Shown: piece by piece, positions 63,021 through 64,000 of the stretch
Numbering within the stretch: position 1 is the stretch's first letter
Layout of the letters: the number at the start of each line of letters is the position of its first letter
NCBI GenBank assembly: GCA_002243285.1
Contig: CP022585.1
Location: forward strand, 3,956,641 to 4,020,640
Direction of reading: 5' to 3'
Length of the DNA stretch: 64,000 bases
Source: Candidatus Fluviicola riflensis
Lineage (GTDB): Bacteria > Bacteroidota > Bacteroidia > Flavobacteriales_D > Crocinitomicaceae
Translations under genes and position numbers: made by a program
Notes under the pieces: generated by a model
What the model saw: only the letters and a program-made list of their open reading frames with translations
What the model was told of the DNA's origin: nothing
The model's database searches: none

Positions 63021-63141
63021 GATTTTTAACAATCTTGTTTATAACTATTCTAAATTGTGTGTTCTGACAGTATTCTGACAAATAATCGTCCGTCAATCAC
63101 GACTTTTGTGCTGTAGTTATTAAAAACTCAGGGAAACACAC

Positions 63142-64000
63142 GTGCTGACTCATTTTCATACCATCGCTTTTACACATCGCAACCTTGATGTTTCGGCTAT
63201 CGGAAAGCTTCATATTGAAGCTGAAAATCAGCTGGATCGTTTTAATCCGGTAAAAGAGCAACTGCACATCGGCGAATTACTTTTCCTGTCTACCTGCAAC
63301 CGCGTTGAATTCCTTCTGGTTGGTCCGCAGGCAGCTTCCATTGACTTTCTAACAACATTTTTCAAACAGCTTTACCCTGATTTCACCCAGGAAACAGTTG
63401 ATTTTTATGTGGCCAACGCTAGTGTTGTTTCCAATATCGAAGCAATCGATCATATTTTGAGGGTCGCTTCATCCATTGATTCATTGGTAATCGGTGAGCG
63501 AGAGATTATCACGCAAGTTCGCCATGCCTACGATGCCGCCCACAAAAATGGCTTTTCGGGTGATTTTATCCGGTTGCTGATCAAACATGTGATCCAAACT
63601 GCCAAACGCGTTTATACCGAAACCAAAATTTCGATGAAACCTGTTTCGGTTGTTTCCATTGCTTACCAGCGTTTGCAAGGCATGGATGTTCCTTCTGATG
63701 CACGCGTTTTGGTCGTTGGTGCCGGAGTTACCAATACCGCAATGTGCCGTTTCCTAAAAAAACACGGAATGTCTTCGTTTGTGGTATTCAACCGAACATT
63801 ATCCAAAGCACAAGCCCTCGCTGAAGAATTGGGTGGCTCAGCTTTTCCGTTGGACCAATTATCCGATCATACCGGCGGTTTCGATATTCTTGTAACATGC
63901 ACCGGAGCCGAAGAAACAATCATTACTCCGGAAATTTATAACACACTTCTTCAGGGCGATACAGCTCCGAAAGTCACTATAGACCTGGCATTACCGAATG
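63142..64000 (+). CDS. hemA: Glutamyl-tRNA reductase (partial)
   Basis: An open frame from a GTG at 63142 to the window edge (about 286 codons, C-terminus missing). It shows FTHRNLDVSAIGKLHI, the catalytic Cys in LSTCNRVEFL, GEREIITQVRHAY and the NADPH-binding VVGAGVTNTAMCRFL. It makes glutamate-1-semialdehyde, the first step of heme synthesis by the C5 pathway. No ATG fits the N-terminus, so GTG is chosen. Confidence 0.9.
   Translation, partial: MLTHFHTIAFTHRNLDVSAIGKLHIEAENQLDRFNPVKEQLHIGELLFLSTCNRVEFLLVGPQAASIDFLTTFFKQLYPDFTQETVDFYVANASVVSNIEAIDHILRVASSIDSLVIGEREIITQVRHAYDAAHKNGFSGDFIRLLIKHVIQTAKRVYTETKISMKPVSVVSIAYQRLQGMDVPSDARVLVVGAGVTNTAMCRFLKKHGMSSFVVFNRTLSKAQALAEELGGSAFPLDQLSDHTGGFDILVTCTGAEETIITPEIYNTLLQGDTAPKVTIDLALPN

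Larger units (their letters stand above)
62821..63030. repeat. 60-base direct repeat upstream of hemA
   Basis: Bases 62821-62880 match 62971-63030 at 46 of 60 positions, exactly 150 bases apart. Each copy carries one AATATTGCAATATT-type palindrome (62858-62871, one mismatch; 63007-63020, perfect). Confidence 0.65.
62800..63141. promoter_or_regulatory. hemA upstream region with repeated palindromes
   Basis: No gene is seen. The gap contains a 60-base imperfect direct repeat, two AATATTGCAATATT-type palindromes and a 26-base inverted repeat, described separately. Confidence 0.65.

Noticed and set aside
1..64000. CRISPR arrays, rRNA genes, insertion sequences and prophage
   Set aside because: No regularly spaced repeats, rRNA sequence, transposase or phage structural genes were recognised; the only mobile-type gene is the NUMOD4/HNH protein.

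Overview
The window is a chromosomal segment of a Bacteroidota bacterium, most likely a Flavobacteriales / Crocinitomicaceae (Fluviicola-like) species. The signs are a type IX secretion C-terminal sorting domain (59125-61800), a fused CcoN-CcoO cbb3 oxidase, an arsR-DUF6428-arsC-acr3 operon, weak Shine-Dalgarno sequences, and -7 promoter elements of the Bacteroidota form TAnnTTTG. Both ends cut through genes: a secreted esterase at the left and hemA at the right.

Layout. 1-3.0 kb: secreted esterase, MORN-like protein, small lipoprotein, membrane thioredoxin. 3.2-5.8 kb: arsenic resistance operon. 5.8-37.7 kb: a long cluster for low oxygen, respiration and stress. It holds a UbiB-like kinase with a coiled-coil partner, a CBS protein, a rhodanese-thioredoxin / D-lactate dehydrogenase / P-type ATPase operon, a DUF998 / unknown-family / MlaE-MlaF-MlaD operon, a beta-CASP nuclease paired with an ATP-cone nuclease, a DoxX / universal-stress operon, a BON protein, one ten-gene operon running from ccoS through the cbb3 oxidase, Fe-S repair and sulfur genes to hemN, then ccoI, a PAS histidine kinase and a response regulator with a Crp/Fnr-type output. 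37.8-44.2 kb: outer-membrane barrel, VOC, DUF2200, DinB, unknown genes and an LPS glycosyltransferase cluster. 44.4-45.6 kb: an AT-rich three-gene cassette (small acidic protein, SecB-like chaperone, ADP-ribosyltransferase-like protein) that looks like a toxin-antitoxin-chaperone module. 45.7-64 kb: mostly housekeeping (MltD-like transglycosylase, gatA, tatA, recJ, LytS-type kinase, acyl-CoA carboxylase, NUMOD4/HNH protein, ileS, T9SS adhesin, Ppx/GppA, hemA).

How the parts work together. The 8-36 kb cluster is tied together by a palindrome TGACA-nn-TGTCA found in its divergent promoter gaps (13.8, 22.1, 32.8, 35.35 kb, with weaker copies at 8.01 and 13.92 kb). Its centres sit at about -41.5 or -63.5 relative to start sites inferred from TAnnTTTG elements, as expected for a Crp/Fnr-type activator. 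The response regulator at 36634-37689 (receiver, cyclic-nucleotide-fold domain, Crp helix-turn-helix), partnered with the PAS kinase at 35415, is the obvious candidate regulator. This suggests one two-component regulon covering high-affinity respiration, oxygen-independent heme synthesis, Fe-S repair, sulfur handling, fermentation and stress proteins. Other points of interest are a family of two paralogous unknown proteins in this regulon, a 31-residue Hsp20 remnant, a G/C-rich palindromic repeat inserted in frame into ileS, and a palindrome shared by the arsR and hemA upstream regions.
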